Made by a program: the position numbers and the translations under genes. A stretch of 64,000 nt of DNA from Lactobacillus xylocopicola (GTDB lineage Bacteria; Bacillota; Bacilli; Lactobacillales; Lactobacillaceae). A model generated the notes under the pieces. That model worked only from the letters and a program-made list of their open reading frames with translations. It was not told the DNA's origin and did no database searches. Positions within the stretch are counted from its first letter, which is position 1; every line of letters starts with the position of its first letter. The DNA lies in NCBI RefSeq assembly GCF_033096005.1, contig NZ_AP026803.1, forward strand, positions 1,296,001-1,360,000, written 5' to 3'. Shown in pieces: positions 45,777 through 56,049 of the stretch.

Positions 45777-47210
45777 CTATATTTTTATTTTTCCCATTAC
45801 CAGGGCAATTATTGCCATTATCGCTAACAAGCAGATGATAATCATTAAAGACCATTCCAACTTGCTAATCGGATGACCTTTTTCTTTGCGGGCGCGGTAG
45901 TACAGGACAAAGCCAATTACATAAGCAATTGTGCAGAGCCACAAATACTGCAAACCTGAAAAGATGATCGCCATCACTTCAAATACTAGAGCAATTAAAC
46001 CGGCAAGGGTTGTCTTGAAGTTTTTATTTTGCCACCCTAGTTTAAGCTGGTAAGCCCCAACCAATGCGTAACAAACCACAATCGCTGAAGTACACAGCGA
46101 GTATGCAAAATTGTATGCTTGATTAGTAAACAGCAGGGTAATGAGAAACAGCTGAATCAAAACCTCTGTTAACCAGAGTGAGTTAGCTGGCGCACCATGC
46201 TTGTTCAACTTACCAAACCACTCAGGGAGTAAATCTTGTTTGGCCATTTGAGAAGTAGCCTCAACTGGCAGCATAGTCCATGACAGCCACGCCCCAAGAA
46301 TAGAAATGATTAACCCAATAGCGATAAAAGCACCACCAAACGAATTGGTCATATCTCTAAATAAGTAGAGCAGGACCGGGTTACGCATTGTCTGAAGCTT
46401 GGAAAGTGGTAAGTAACCATATGGCAAAATGGAAACCACAACATAAATGATTAGTAGTGAAATCAAGCCAATAATGGTTGCTCGACCAGCATCCGATTTT
46501 TTCTTAGCCCGGGCAGCCATCGTCGTAGCTCCTTCAATGCCGACAAAAACCCACATCATCACCATCATACAACCTTTAACCTGGTCAAAAATACCAGCAG
46601 GAGTCGCATTAGAGTAAGTTATGCTACCACTAATATTGGTAGCTAAGTTCACCCAAAAGTGACTGGTGAAGACGCCCGCTTTGAAATTAAGAATGGCAAC
46701 TACTACGAATGCAAAAATCGGGATCATCTTGGTAACCGTCACGATTGCATTAATAAAGGCAGCAGATTCTATTCCATGCGTGACTAGGATTGTCAACGCC
46801 CAAGAAATAACCGAAGCCACAATGATTGCCGCTATGCTGTTACCCGACTTCAGTGGCGGGAAGAAGTAGCCTAATGACGACATCAACATCGTCGCAAAGG
46901 CCACATTACCCAGCCAAGCAGACAGCCAGTAGCCCCAACCGGAGATAAAACCAGCAAAGTCGCCAAAGCCAGCTCGAGCATAATCCGACACCCCGGTCAG
47001 TTCTGGTTTGTTAAGAACCAGATTGTTCAAGCTCAAAGCCAGGGCCAAAATTCCGATTCCAGTAATTACCCAGGCCAGCAATGCCGCGCCTGGTGTCGCT
47101 GCTTTAGCTAGAGTAGAAGGTAAATCGAAAATCCCTGATCCGATTGCAGAACTCACTACCAAAGCAATTAAGGCGGGAAGTGCAATTCCTTTTTCCTTTG
47201 TTTCAGCCAT
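45777..47210 (-). CDS. arcD: Arginine-ornithine antiporter-like APC transporter
   Basis: Membrane antiporter of the basic amino-acid/polyamine APC family, 477 residues with about twelve to thirteen helices. The N-terminus GIALPALIALVVSSAIGSGIFDLP is typical of arginine/ornithine (ArcD) exchangers. The start overlaps the arcB stop (TAATG). In the arginine deiminase pathway it imports arginine against ornithine made by ArcB. The context makes this assignment stronger than the sequence alone, since lysine/cadaverine and agmatine exchangers are similar. Confidence 0.88.
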   Translation of the reverse strand: MAETKEKGIALPALIALVVSSAIGSGIFDLPSTLAKAATPGAALLAWVITGIGILALALSLNNLVLNKPELTGVSDYARAGFGDFAGFISGWGYWLSAWLGNVAFATMLMSSLGYFFPPLKSGNSIAAIIVASVISWALTILVTHGIESAAFINAIVTVTKMIPIFAFVVVAILNFKAGVFTSHFWVNLATNISGSITYSNATPAGIFDQVKGCMMVMMWVFVGIEGATTMAARAKKKSDAGRATIIGLISLLIIYVVVSILPYGYLPLSKLQTMRNPVLLYLFRDMTNSFGGAFIAIGLIISILGAWLSWTMLPVEATSQMAKQDLLPEWFGKLNKHGAPANSLWLTEVLIQLFLITLLFTNQAYNFAYSLCTSAIVVCYALVGAYQLKLGWQNKNFKTTLAGLIALVFEVMAIIFSGLQYLWLCTIAYVIGFVLYYRARKEKGHPISKLEWSLMIIICLLAIMAIIALVMGKIKI

Positions 47211-48256
47211 TATTTTCTTGCATCCTCAAGTGGGGGAACAGCAGGGATAAAGAGGTTACCTAAAGTGGCAGCCATGATTGCCTTGATCGAGTGCTTACGG
47301 TTTTCTGCTTCTTCAAATTGACGTGCATATTGACTACGGAAAACTTCATCGGTAACTTCCATTTCAGTAATACCGTATTTTTCTTCAATATCCTTACCAT
47401 ATTCGGTTTTAACGTCATGGAAAGCTGGCAAACAGTGCATGAAGATCAAATCATCCGGTCCCATGCCTGTCTTCTTAATCATTTCCATATTAACCTGGTA
47501 AGGCTTGAGAAGCTTCACCCGGTTCTCCCAGTCAGACTCACCCATTGATACCCAAACATCGGTATACAAGACATTAGAGCCCTTAACGCCCTTATCAATG
47601 TCAGCAGTAACCATTAATTGTGCACCAGACTCAGCAGCAAACTTATTAGCCAAGTTAACAACTTCTTGTGCTGGATGTAATTCTTCTGGAGCAACGATAT
47701 GAACGTTTACGCCAAGCATTGCACCAGTAACCAGCAGAGAGTTGGCCATATTGTTACGTCCGTCACCAATAAAGGAAAGCGTTAAGCCACGTAAGTGACC
47801 AAAGTTTTCTTTAATAGTCATGAAGTCAGCAATCATCTGGGTAGGGTGCCACTCGTCCGTCAAACCGTTCCAAACTGGTACACCTGAATACTGTGCTAAT
47901 TCTTCAACGTCAGATTGCTTGAATCCTCTGAATTCAATTCCGTCAAACATCCGACCCAAAACAATCGCAGTATCTTCTACTGATTCTTTTTTACCAAGTT
48001 GAATATCATTGGAACCTAAGTATTCAGGGTGCGCACCTAACTCAATGGCAGCAGTGGTAAAAGCTGAACGGGTTCTAGTTGAAGTCTTTTCAAATAAGAG
48101 AGCAATATTCTTACCTTCTAAGTAGCGGTGGGGAATATTCTCGTGTTGCATTGTCTTCAAGTGCAGACCGAAGTCAACTAAATATTGAATTTCTGCAGGA
48201 GTGAAGTCCTTCTCTGCAAGCAATGAACGTCCTTGAAATACTGAATTAATCGTCAT
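47210..48256 (-). CDS. arcB: Ornithine carbamoyltransferase, catabolic
   Basis: Phosphorolyses citrulline to ornithine and carbamoyl phosphate in the arginine deiminase pathway. 348 residues with the carbamoyl-phosphate site [12 protein letters not shown], the [13 protein letters not shown] segment and the HCLPAFHD active-site motif. It is flanked by arcA and arcD in one operon. Catabolic direction is inferred from the operon; no anabolic arg genes are in the window. Confidence 0.96.
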   Translation of the reverse strand: MTINSVFQGRSLLAEKDFTPAEIQYLVDFGLHLKTMQHENIPHRYLEGKNIALLFEKTSTRTRSAFTTAAIELGAHPEYLGSNDIQLGKKESVEDTAIVLGRMFDGIEFRGFKQSDVEELAQYSGVPVWNGLTDEWHPTQMIADFMTIKENFGHLRGLTLSFIGDGRNNMANSLLVTGAMLGVNVHIVAPEELHPAQEVVNLANKFAAESGAQLMVTADIDKGVKGSNVLYTDVWVSMGESDWENRVKLLKPYQVNMEMIKKTGMGPDDLIFMHCLPAFHDVKTEYGKDIEEKYGITEMEVTDEVFRSQYARQFEEAENRKHSIKAIMAATLGNLFIPAVPPLEDARK

Positions 48257-48290
48257 GTCATTTTTTCCTTTACTATTTACTTACTAAAAC

Positions 48291-49535
48291 CTATAAATCT
48301 TCACGCCACAGCGGTTGTGACATACAACGCGGACCACCACGACCACGAGATAATTCACTTGAAATTACCTCATGCACAGTAATGCCGTGCTTACGTAGAA
48401 TCTCGTTGCTGACATAATTACGGTTATAGGTAACTACTTCACCTGGGGCAATTGCCAGTGTATTTGAACCGTCATTCCACTGCTCCCGTGGCGCCACGAT
48501 CGCATCACCTTCACCAGTGAGAATCATGTCAAGTTCTGACAAGTGCAAAACTTGTTTGAGCGTCTCAGTTAAGTCGGTGTGGTGTTCCATCTTAATTTTA
48601 CCGTTGTCGTCTGGTGTTAAGACAAATATGTTCATCTTGCCAGCATCGTCCATAATTCCTGGGAAAACTGTAAATTGATCACGGTTGACCATTGTGAAAA
48701 CAGTATCCAGGTGCATCATCGCATGGTTATGCGGAATCTCAACTGCAACCACAGTATCAAACTTGCTATCACTACTTGTGAAAAGCTCCTTGGTAAGTGC
48801 CTCAATTGTCCTAGAGGACGTCCGCTCTGAGATACCAATTGCCAGAACATGGTCACTCAAGACCAATTCGTCGCCACCCTCAATCCGGGTGTCATGGTTG
48901 CGGTCACGCCAAACATTGACATGGCCAGCAAAGCGCGGATGATGGGCCATCACAAACTCAGTAAATAATGACTCTGGGCGCCGTGCCTTAAAGGTCATGT
49001 GATTAATTGTTAGGCCTGAACCAATAGACGCTTGTGGGTCTCTGGTAAAGTATGCATTAGGAAGCGGGTTAAGTAGGAAAGGACTACTTGCATCCCCACC
49101 AGCCAAATCGTGTAAAGTCTTGTCTTTTAAGGGAATGTCTAGTTCATTACGCCGAACTCCGCTGTAAAGCTTAGTAACCATCTCGCGAACAGTTAACCCC
49201 GTGAGATACTCCCGCAAGATATCATGCGTTACGCCCTCACCATAGTTATGTTCACTAAGATATTGTTCAACAAACTTTTGCTTAACTGTCTCATCTTGCG
49301 AAAGCGCCTCAACGGCCAATTCATCAATGTACAGTGTTTCAGCCCCATTTTCTCTGAGGGTTTCAGCAAAGCAGTCATGTTCTTTTTGTGCCATCTTCAA
49401 GTATGGGATGTCATCAAAAAGAAGCTCTTCCATCGAATCAGGGGTAATATTCTCAATTTCATCCCCTGGTCGCTTTAGTAATACTGTCTTTAATTTCCCG
49501 ATTTCCGAATTAACATTTATTGCGGGATCTTTCAT
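48291..49535 (-). CDS. arcA: Arginine deiminase
   Basis: Hydrolyses arginine to citrulline and ammonia, generating ATP downstream and raising pH. 414 residues with the [23 protein letters not shown] and terminal [10 protein letters not shown] motifs; the Cys of the last is the catalytic nucleophile. First gene of the arcABDC operon. Its promoter region holds a cre-like site and a large dyad, so catabolite repression and arginine or regulator control are likely. Confidence 0.97.
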   Translation of the reverse strand: MKDPAINVNSEIGKLKTVLLKRPGDEIENITPDSMEELLFDDIPYLKMAQKEHDCFAETLRENGAETLYIDELAVEALSQDETVKQKFVEQYLSEHNYGEGVTHDILREYLTGLTVREMVTKLYSGVRRNELDIPLKDKTLHDLAGGDASSPFLLNPLPNAYFTRDPQASIGSGLTINHMTFKARRPESLFTEFVMAHHPRFAGHVNVWRDRNHDTRIEGGDELVLSDHVLAIGISERTSSRTIEALTKELFTSSDSKFDTVVAVEIPHNHAMMHLDTVFTMVNRDQFTVFPGIMDDAGKMNIFVLTPDDNGKIKMEHHTDLTETLKQVLHLSELDMILTGEGDAIVAPREQWNDGSNTLAIAPGEVVTYNRNYVSNEILRKHGITVHEVISSELSRGRGGPRCMSQPLWREDL

Positions 49536-49570
49536 AATTGCTTCTCCTTATCTACCAACCGTGAATTCTG

Positions 49571-49674
49571 GTAAAAGCGCTTTCTCTAATTCACGAGATT
49601 ATTATCACAAATTAGCTTTTTTAGTAAAACGGCATTTTTGATAGACTTTTTTATCCATTTGGATAATTTGTCTA
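49571..49674 (-). promoter_or_regulatory. arc promoter region: cre-like site and 33-bp dyad
   Basis: A -10 GATAAT on the minus strand (49606-49601) is followed downstream by GTAAAAGCGCTTTC (49571-49584 read on +), a near-consensus CcpA site placed to block transcription. Upstream is a dyad TAGAC...TTATCC-ATTT-GGATAA...GTCTA (49642-49674), a candidate operator for the PucR-type protein or ArgR. The remaining sequence to 49837 shows only weak repeats. Confidence 0.55.
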
Positions 49675-49837
49675 AATCATCCCACCAGCAAGAGTCAAAC
49701 ACAAGGGCTTAATAACCGTTGTAGCAGGACTTACCACTTTTATGTAGAAATTCTTGCTTTTACCAACTGAAGTTTTAAAATCATAAAATAAGCTGGTAAT
49801 TCTCTTAATAAATACTTGTTATTAACTTAACAAAATA

Positions 49838-49863
49838 AAAAGCGACTGCTAGCAGTCGCTTTT
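49838..49863. terminator. Terminator of the MFS pseudogene
   Basis: AAAAGCGACTGC-TA-GCAGTCGCTTTT is a perfect palindrome 25 bases beyond the stop. Confidence 0.8.
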
Positions 49864-49887
49864 CTGAAAAAATTCTGTCAAATGAAG

Positions 49888-51035
49888 CTAGCCTTCTTTG
49901 ACTAATAACATGTTGATGCCACCAAGTAATATCAGTAGTGTACAACCGCTAATTAACAGGTTTTGGCCCGCATGATCGAGCAGAACCCCAGCAACAACGG
50001 ACATAAGTGGTCCACCAATTTGCGTACTGGTTCTAATGGTCGTCATTACTCGGCCCAAATAAGAGTCAGCCGTCGCCGTTTGTTCCTTTGCCTCGCCTAA
50101 AACGTTATGAATGCTTGTGACAATCGCAAAGAAAAAAATCAAAGTTATTAAAATGACCATATTAGAGCTAAAAATTAGCATTAATCCTAAAGGGAGCGCA
50201 CTAATCAACCAAGCCAGCCCAATTACTCTGGCGCTTGCGACCATCCTACTTGAAAGCAGAGCCCCTAAAATAAAGCCCAACATTAACGCAATATAAAAGC
50301 TGCTGTAAAGTTATGGTTTGCCAGCTTTTTGTGCTATTCGCGGCAGAATTAGCATCATTGCTGGGGTCGCAAATGAAAACAATAATGATGACCAAAAATA
50401 TCGATTTAAAAACTGATTTTGCTTAATGTAATAATAGCCACTGGTAACCCGTTGCCAGTAATTGGACAAGCTGTCCTGGTTACTTTCTTGGTGCAGATTT
50501 TGCGTTGGTACACGCCTGAAAGCCACCAAAAGCAACAGTAGTCCCAATAAACTGAGCCCGCTACATAATAAAATGATTTGTCCGCTAGTTATCAAGGTTA
50601 ACAGGACACCTGAGAGTGCAGTGCCAGCAATACTAACGACTTGGTCAATCATATTAACCTGGGAGATTACGCCTGTCATTTCAGCATCATTAGAAATAGT
50701 CCCCTTCAAGATGGCCCGGTCGGCAGGATTAAAAAATTCATCGCAAATTGATAAAGCTCCGGCCAACACGAGGGCCAAAGCGTAATTGTGCGTCAAAAAA
50801 GCCATGGCAGCAGACAATAAAAAGGTCAAAGCAACCTGAGTAACCATTGCATAAATGCTCGTCTTTTTGTAAGAATGACTATCAATAAATGGCCCATAAA
50901 AATTGCATTGGCAAAACCAACCAACGTCGAACTTTTGCTTTGGACTTGTAACCACCAAATGAAAACCAGACCATATAATGAATTACCTAGACCACATGTA
51001 AGACGCGAGGCCAGATACGATTTCTTCCCTAGCAT
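49888..51035 (-). pseudogene. MFS transporter, inactivated by a frameshift and an in-frame stop
   Basis: Three pieces make one major-facilitator protein of about 380 residues. The N-terminal piece (MLGKKSYLASRLTCGLGNSLYG, shown in part) leaves frame at a run of five A on the plus strand (50898-50902). One extra T on the coding strand would restore ANAIFYGPFIDSHSYKK. The middle piece runs to a TAA at 50313-50311 after RIAQKAGKP. The third piece continues in the same frame (LYSSFYIALMLGFILG). So one indel and one nonsense change disable it. The protein resembles antibiotic or macrolide-type MFS exporters. Three intact MFS or ABC exporters nearby may cover its role. Confidence 0.75.
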
Positions 51036-51225
51036 ATAACCCTCTCTTCCAATCTGACGAGTTAAGTTATCCTAATCATATTCCAGGCTAAACTAAAACA
51101 CAATTAGCTTTATCATCTTACATTCATCAAATCCACAGCTTAGTGGTCACAGTAACACGATAACCGTAAGTTTGCTATAATTTAGCTAATAAAAGCATTT
51201 TTATCTCAAGTTCCGAGGAATTTAT

Positions 51226-52584
51226 ATGACTAAATTTCAAAATACCAAGTTAAACCAAGAAGTTGTTTTGCGCGATCCTGTGCACGAATATATTCACATT
51301 GAAGACCAAGTAATCCTAGATATCTTAAAAACCAAAGAGTTTCAACGTATGCGGCGCATCAAGCAGTTAGGTCCCATTGCCTACGTCTTTCCCGGTGCTA
51401 CCCACACTCGCTTTGAGCACAACCTAGGTGTTTATGAACTGACCCGCCGCATTTGCAATATTTTTGCTGAAAAATACCCATCACGTACATCTGGAGATGG
51501 CCTTTGGGATGATGGAAACCGACTTCTAGTTGAATGTGCTGCCTTGCTCCACGATATTGGCCACGGTCCGTACTCGCATACCTTTGAGCATCTTTTTGGC
51601 ACCAACCACGAAAAAATCGGTCAAAAGATCATCACCGATCCATCTACCGAGATAAACCAAGTTTTGCGTCAGGTGGCACCTAATTTTCCCGAGTTAGTGG
51701 CTAGTGTAATTGCTAAAACCTACCCCGATCCACAGGTAGTCAAGCTGATTTCTAGTCAAGCCGATGCTGATCGGATGGACTACTTACAACGTGATGCCTA
51801 CTACACCGGCGTGACCTACGGCGAGTTTGACCTGTCAAGGATCTTGCAGGAGATTCGGCCTTATAATGAAGGAATCTGCTTCACCATGGCCGGCATGCAT
51901 GCCGTTGAAGACTACGTTGTTTCACGTTATCAAATGTACCAGCAAGTATACTTTCACCGGGTGGGCCGCTCAATGGAGGTAATCCTGCAGCACCTGCTGG
52001 AGCGCGCCAAAATTATTTACCAGCAAGGCAATTTACAGGTAACACCTAGTTTAGCTAAATTTCTAGCTGGTTCCTGGACCCTGGATGACTACCTCAAGCT
52101 AAACGACGGCGTAATGGAGACCAACTTTTCGATGTGGACCGATTCTGCCGATCCGATTTTGGCCGATTTGACCAGCCGATATCTATACCGGAAGCCGCTG
52201 GCTAGTGTTTGCATCGCTGAAGAAACCAGAAACTTATTGCCCAAAATGAAAGACTTGATCAAACAGGCTGGTTTCGATCCAACTTATTATACTGATACCA
52301 ATTCTGCTTTCGATGAACCTTATGATGCATATAAGCCGAGCGGCAAAAACGCTAACAGCCAAATTGAGATCATGCAGGATGACGGTCAACTGATTGAACT
52401 CTCCCAACTAAGCCCCCTAGTCCGCGCCCTCAACGGTACCCTGCAAGGGGATGAACGCTTCTTCTTTCCCAAGGTCATGATGTCAAGCAGTATCGATGTG
52501 CAGATCTTTGATCCGCTCTACCAGCAATTTCAACGCTATGTAAAAAATGGTGAATTGCGCTACTTGAGAAGACCGAGGAAATAA
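51226..52584 (+). CDS. HD-domain phosphohydrolase (dNTPase-like, YwfO type)
   Basis: Cytosolic metal-dependent phosphohydrolase of the SAMHD1/dGTPase-like branch, 452 residues. The N-terminus (VLRDPVHEYIHIEDQVILDIL in part) and MRRIKQLG...GATHTRFEHNLGVYEL lead into the metal motif LHDIGHGPYSHTFEHLF with the HD dyad. A further aspartate is found in SQADADRMDYLQRDAYYTG. Relatives hydrolyse dNTPs or act as nucleotide-sensing hydrolases; the substrate here is not decided. CGAGGAATTTAT precedes the ATG. It has a terminator of its own and is convergent with the ABC genes. Some family members defend against phage, but this one looks like the conserved housekeeping form. Confidence 0.88.
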   Translation: MTKFQNTKLNQEVVLRDPVHEYIHIEDQVILDILKTKEFQRMRRIKQLGPIAYVFPGATHTRFEHNLGVYELTRRICNIFAEKYPSRTSGDGLWDDGNRLLVECAALLHDIGHGPYSHTFEHLFGTNHEKIGQKIITDPSTEINQVLRQVAPNFPELVASVIAKTYPDPQVVKLISSQADADRMDYLQRDAYYTGVTYGEFDLSRILQEIRPYNEGICFTMAGMHAVEDYVVSRYQMYQQVYFHRVGRSMEVILQHLLERAKIIYQQGNLQVTPSLAKFLAGSWTLDDYLKLNDGVMETNFSMWTDSADPILADLTSRYLYRKPLASVCIAEETRNLLPKMKDLIKQAGFDPTYYTDTNSAFDEPYDAYKPSGKNANSQIEIMQDDGQLIELSQLSPLVRALNGTLQGDERFFFPKVMMSSSIDVQIFDPLYQQFQRYVKNGELRYLRRPRK

Positions 52585-52630
52585 GGAGACGGTAGCAAGC
52601 AGAACGACTCGCGCTGCTCATTCCAAAATA

Positions 52631-52679
52631 AAAATAGTGCTAAATCATTAATTCGCCCAAAATGATTTAACACTATTTT
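52631..52679. terminator. Bidirectional terminator between HD hydrolase and ABC genes
   Basis: AAAATAGTG(C)TAAATCATT pairs with AATGATTTAACACTATTTT, with A/T-runs on both sides. Confidence 0.85.
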
Positions 52680-52688
52680 AGTATGTTT

Positions 52689-54279
52689 TTACTTCGTCGC
52701 TTTTTCTAAGTGGATCTCCCTATCAAATAACTGTGTCATCTGCGCGTTAAAACTGTGAGCGATGAAGATAACCGTAGCTGGCGTTGCAGTGACAATCTTA
52801 AGAATTTCCATCGTCGCCTTCTGGTCAATCGCGCTGGTGCCCTCATCAATCAGAATGATTTCGCTTTGGTGGGCCAATGCACGGGCGAGCACAATCTTCT
52901 GCCGTTGGCCGCCAGAAATGTTCAATTTGTTTAAGTCAATTTGTTCATCCAGCCCCTGGTTGAATTTAGTAATATCGCCCGCTAACTGAACCTTTTCCAC
53001 AAGTGCTGGTACAGATTGCTTGAGTTCATCCATAAACATAGTCACATTGTCCGTAATGCTGGCCGGGAAGAGGACTGGTTCCTGCGGTATATAACCCAAC
53101 CCGGCTCATGTCGGGCTTGACCACGTTGCCCTGGTCATCCTTAAAAGCAACTGTACCCGAACTCGCGTCAATCTGACCAAGTATCAGCTTAAGCAGTGTC
53201 GACTTGCCGGCACCGGAATCACCAGTTAGCAGAATCTTTTCGCCGGCCTGCACGTCAATGTCGGGGAAGTGCAGAGACTCGCCGTTAGGAAACTGCAGAC
53301 TAAGATTATGCGTACTAATTGCAGCGGGCGTGCCCGTATTTTGCCCTTTGACCTCAACAATAGGCAGGGCAGAAGCAGCAATCTCCTGGTTAAGTTTCTT
53401 TGTACCCTTAATCCTGCCGTAAGCACCGACCATAAGCTGGATTCCCATAGTCAAATACAAACTGCAGTTATCAACCGCAACAATTACTCCGAAGACGACC
53501 AGCTTTTGCTGAATCAGGTAACCAGCCAAAATTAATAAGATTGTACTAAATACCGTTGACACAAAGCCGTTGATCACAGTCAATTCCTGCATAACGGCGG
53601 TTTGCCTGACGTTGGAATCTTCCAGTTTGCGCCCAGCCTTGCTAGTAACGCTGAAAAGTTTTTCACCAGCAAGATAGCGCCTAAGTTCAGCAAGACCACT
53701 GATCCACTTACCTAGACTATCGAGATACTTGCGGTTGCTCTCTGAAATTCGCAGCGTGGCTTTTTGCATGGGCTTTTCCAGCAATTTAGGCAGAAGCAGC
53801 GAGACCGCCACCATTGCCATGATTGTTAACAGCAGGCTCCAGTGTAGTGCAAGGAGCAGAATAATTACAGCCACAAGGACGGTCACACCGCCAATAATTT
53901 CCATAAAGGCTTCCAGGTAGTTCTCCATGTTCTGCACCAAGTCGTTGGTCAACCTATTCTGCACCTGGGCCACCGGGTGGGACAGCTGATCGCGGTAGAG
54001 ATGCCATGTAATCTTTTGCCGCAAAGTTACGTAGTACAGCTCATTCTGCTTGCCTACCAGGTAATCATTAAAGCCTTGCAGCAAGTAGTCGGCCAGAATA
54101 AGGCCGAAGCAGGCAAGAGTCAAAAGCAAGAAATCTCGCCAGTTGCACTGCTGAATTGCGGTCATCTCCATCATTACTACCGCAGTTGAGACAATCAGTA
54201 ACGCATATATGAGAATGTCATTGACAATCATGAGGATGAAGCGCAAAGGGCTCTGCTTGTAATAATCTTTAATTGACAT
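52689..54279 (-). pseudogene. ABC exporter half-transporter B, frameshifted in the ATPase domain
   Basis: Second gene of a two-gene ABC operon. The membrane domain and Walker A (LTGDSGAGKST) are in the first frame. After MSRVG the frame is lost at a GGG (plus-strand CCC at 53095-53097). With one G fewer it continues RVGYIPQEPVLFPASITDN through the signature LNISGGQRQKIVLARA and Walker B IILIDEGTSAID to the stop at 52689. Start is taken at ATG 54279, with AAGGAAGGTG upstream, inside the 3' end of the partner gene. If real, the frameshift removes the signature motif and Walker B. A sequencing error at the short homopolymer is possible. Confidence 0.75.
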
Positions 54280-55870
54280 CCTTTTCACCTTCCTTATTAT
54301 CTGCCTTTAGGTGGATCTGGTAATCAAACCGACTGACCAACTCCGGGCTGAAGTTATGCGCGATTAGGATGACGGTCGCATCCATATTCAGCAATTCGCA
54401 CACGATTGCATTGGTAGTTTGACTATCAATCGCACTGGTAGCCTCATCGAGTAAGAGAAACTGTGTGTTGTGGATTTCGGCCCGGGCGAGCACAATTTTT
54501 TGCTTCTGTCCACCGGACAGGTTGTTCTGATCTAAGTCAATAACCGTTTCACCATGGCTAGCGAACTTGGCCAAATCCGGGACCAGGCCTACTTTTTCCA
54601 CAGTCTGATCAACCCGGTTTGCCAATTTCTGGCTGAACATGGTGATGTTATTAATAATCGTATCTGGAAACAGGCTGGCATCCTGTGCAATATATCCCAA
54701 GTGCGCTTCTTGCGGTGCCACCTTCCGGCCCGCTTCATCGGTAAAAGCTAGTTCACCACTGGCAGGCGTGATCTGCCCCAGCATGACCTTGAACAAAGTC
54801 GACTTACCGGTACCGGAATCGCCCACAAGCAACACCTTATCGCCCCTGTTTACATTGAAATCGGGGTAGGCAATCGTTTCACCGTTATCATATTTAACCA
54901 CCAAGTTTTTACCCGTAACTCCGCAAACATTTGTGCTCTGCTGCTCATCCGCAACAGGTACAATCAACTCTTCTATTTCTTGGCGCAGCTTTTTGGTTGA
55001 TTTGATCCGGGTCAATGCACTGATGATTGACCACAGACCATTGAAAATCGTTGAGGTAAATTCCGCGCCTACGGACCAGTCACCTAGACTGACTTGACGA
55101 TTGAAGTACAAGATTCCGCCCCAGAAGGCAATTCCGATCTGACCAATGGCGTTGCCCAAACCATTAATGCCTATTGAAACGCCCTCGTAGCGTTTCTTAG
55201 CGATATTGGCCTGGGCCAGGGCCTGGCTGCTCTGATCAATTTCCTGGTTTAGTCGCTTACCGGACTTATAGCGACGCAACTCACTGAGCCCGGCAAACCA
55301 GTTTTTAACTGTATCCAGCATTTTTGCGTTTTTCTTTGTTGCAGCTATGGAGGCTTGTCCCATCTGCTTTTCTATTATTTTGGGTAACAAAAGAACGATG
55401 ACCACCACTACCGCAGTTGCCGCAATCAGCGACCAGTGCAGTGTGAACAGCGCCGTGGTCGTCATCGTGACACTCAACAGGTTCTGCCAAACCTGCAATA
55501 AGGGCATTGCATAATCATCGGTCAGGACCTTTAAATTATTGCCCAATTGGTTCTGCATTGCCGCAACTTTAGTTGTGCCCTGGGCATAATAGTGGTGCAT
55601 GATTTGCCTCCGCACCTGGTGGAAGTAATCCTGCACCTGCTTGCTGTACAAATACGTGGCCAGTGCATGCAGAAGAACCGCCAGCAGGCCACCTGCAGCC
55701 ATTATCAACAGCCAGAAGACAAAACGTGACCACTTGTTAGCAGTCAGGTCATTAATTGCATACTTGAACAGGTACATTGATATGGTCGATGCGAGTGCAT
55801 ACGCAACGTAAGTAGCCATAACCACAGCAGCCCGCAATGGGTTGTTTTTTAATATTCCTTTTAGTGACAT
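54269..55870 (-). CDS. ABC exporter half-transporter A
   Basis: Full half-transporter of 533 residues: six-helix membrane domain (residues 1-310), then the ATPase with Walker A VGDSGTGKST, signature NNLSGGQKQKIVLARA and Walker B LLLDEATSAID. The frame extends to 55918, but ATG 55870 with AAAGGATAG in front gives MSLKGILKNNPLRA, matching the MSIKDYYKQSPLRF start of its partner. The two proteins are related and overlap by 11 bases, pointing to a heterodimeric exporter, with only this half intact. The promoter region carries the same direct-repeat pattern as the ABC operon at 25.8 kb. Substrate unknown. Confidence 0.87.
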   Translation of the reverse strand: MSLKGILKNNPLRAAVVMATYVAYALASTISMYLFKYAINDLTANKWSRFVFWLLIMAAGGLLAVLLHALATYLYSKQVQDYFHQVRRQIMHHYYAQGTTKVAAMQNQLGNNLKVLTDDYAMPLLQVWQNLLSVTMTTTALFTLHWSLIAATAVVVVIVLLLPKIIEKQMGQASIAATKKNAKMLDTVKNWFAGLSELRRYKSGKRLNQEIDQSSQALAQANIAKKRYEGVSIGINGLGNAIGQIGIAFWGGILYFNRQVSLGDWSVGAEFTSTIFNGLWSIISALTRIKSTKKLRQEIEELIVPVADEQQSTNVCGVTGKNLVVKYDNGETIAYPDFNVNRGDKVLLVGDSGTGKSTLFKVMLGQITPASGELAFTDEAGRKVAPQEAHLGYIAQDASLFPDTIINNITMFSQKLANRVDQTVEKVGLVPDLAKFASHGETVIDLDQNNLSGGQKQKIVLARAEIHNTQFLLLDEATSAIDSQTTNAIVCELLNMDATVILIAHNFSPELVSRFDYQIHLKADNKEGEKDVN

Positions 55871-55947
55871 CGCTTCTATCCTTTCGCTTATTAAATTGTG
55901 AATAGCTTTATTAAGCATTAATATTTATTTAAAAACAATATCATTTA

Positions 55948-55979
55948 AGTAAGCGGTCACTACACGTGTCTATGCGGTT
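55948..55979 (-). promoter_or_regulatory. Direct-repeat activator site in front of the ABC-A/B operon
   Basis: On the minus strand AACCGCATAGA (55979-55969) and GACCGCTTACT (55958-55948) are 21 bp apart and followed after 16 bases by TAAATA. The 17-base stretch CATTTAAGTAAGCGGTC (55942-55958 on +) matches 16 of 17 at 25856-25872. Confidence 0.55.
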
Positions 55980-55992
55980 GTTTTTAGGCAAC

Positions 55993-56027
55993 AAAAAACC
56001 TGCTTTTGTTAAAAAGCAGGTTTATTT
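55993..56027 (-). terminator. Terminator of prs
   Basis: AAAAAACCTGCTTTT pairs with AAAAAGCAGGTTT; the minus-strand T-run follows. Confidence 0.85.
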
Positions 56028-56049
56028 ACGGTATCATTTTTTGAGGAAA

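Noticed and set aside
50311..50313. In-frame TAA in the MFS gene as readthrough or selenocysteine-like recoding
   Set aside because: It is a TAA with no recoding structure visible, and the same gene also has a frameshift, so decay is simpler.
51226..52584. HD hydrolase as a phage-defence dNTPase
   Set aside because: Its length and motifs match the conserved YwfO-type housekeeping protein, and it is not linked to the SIR2-HerA island.
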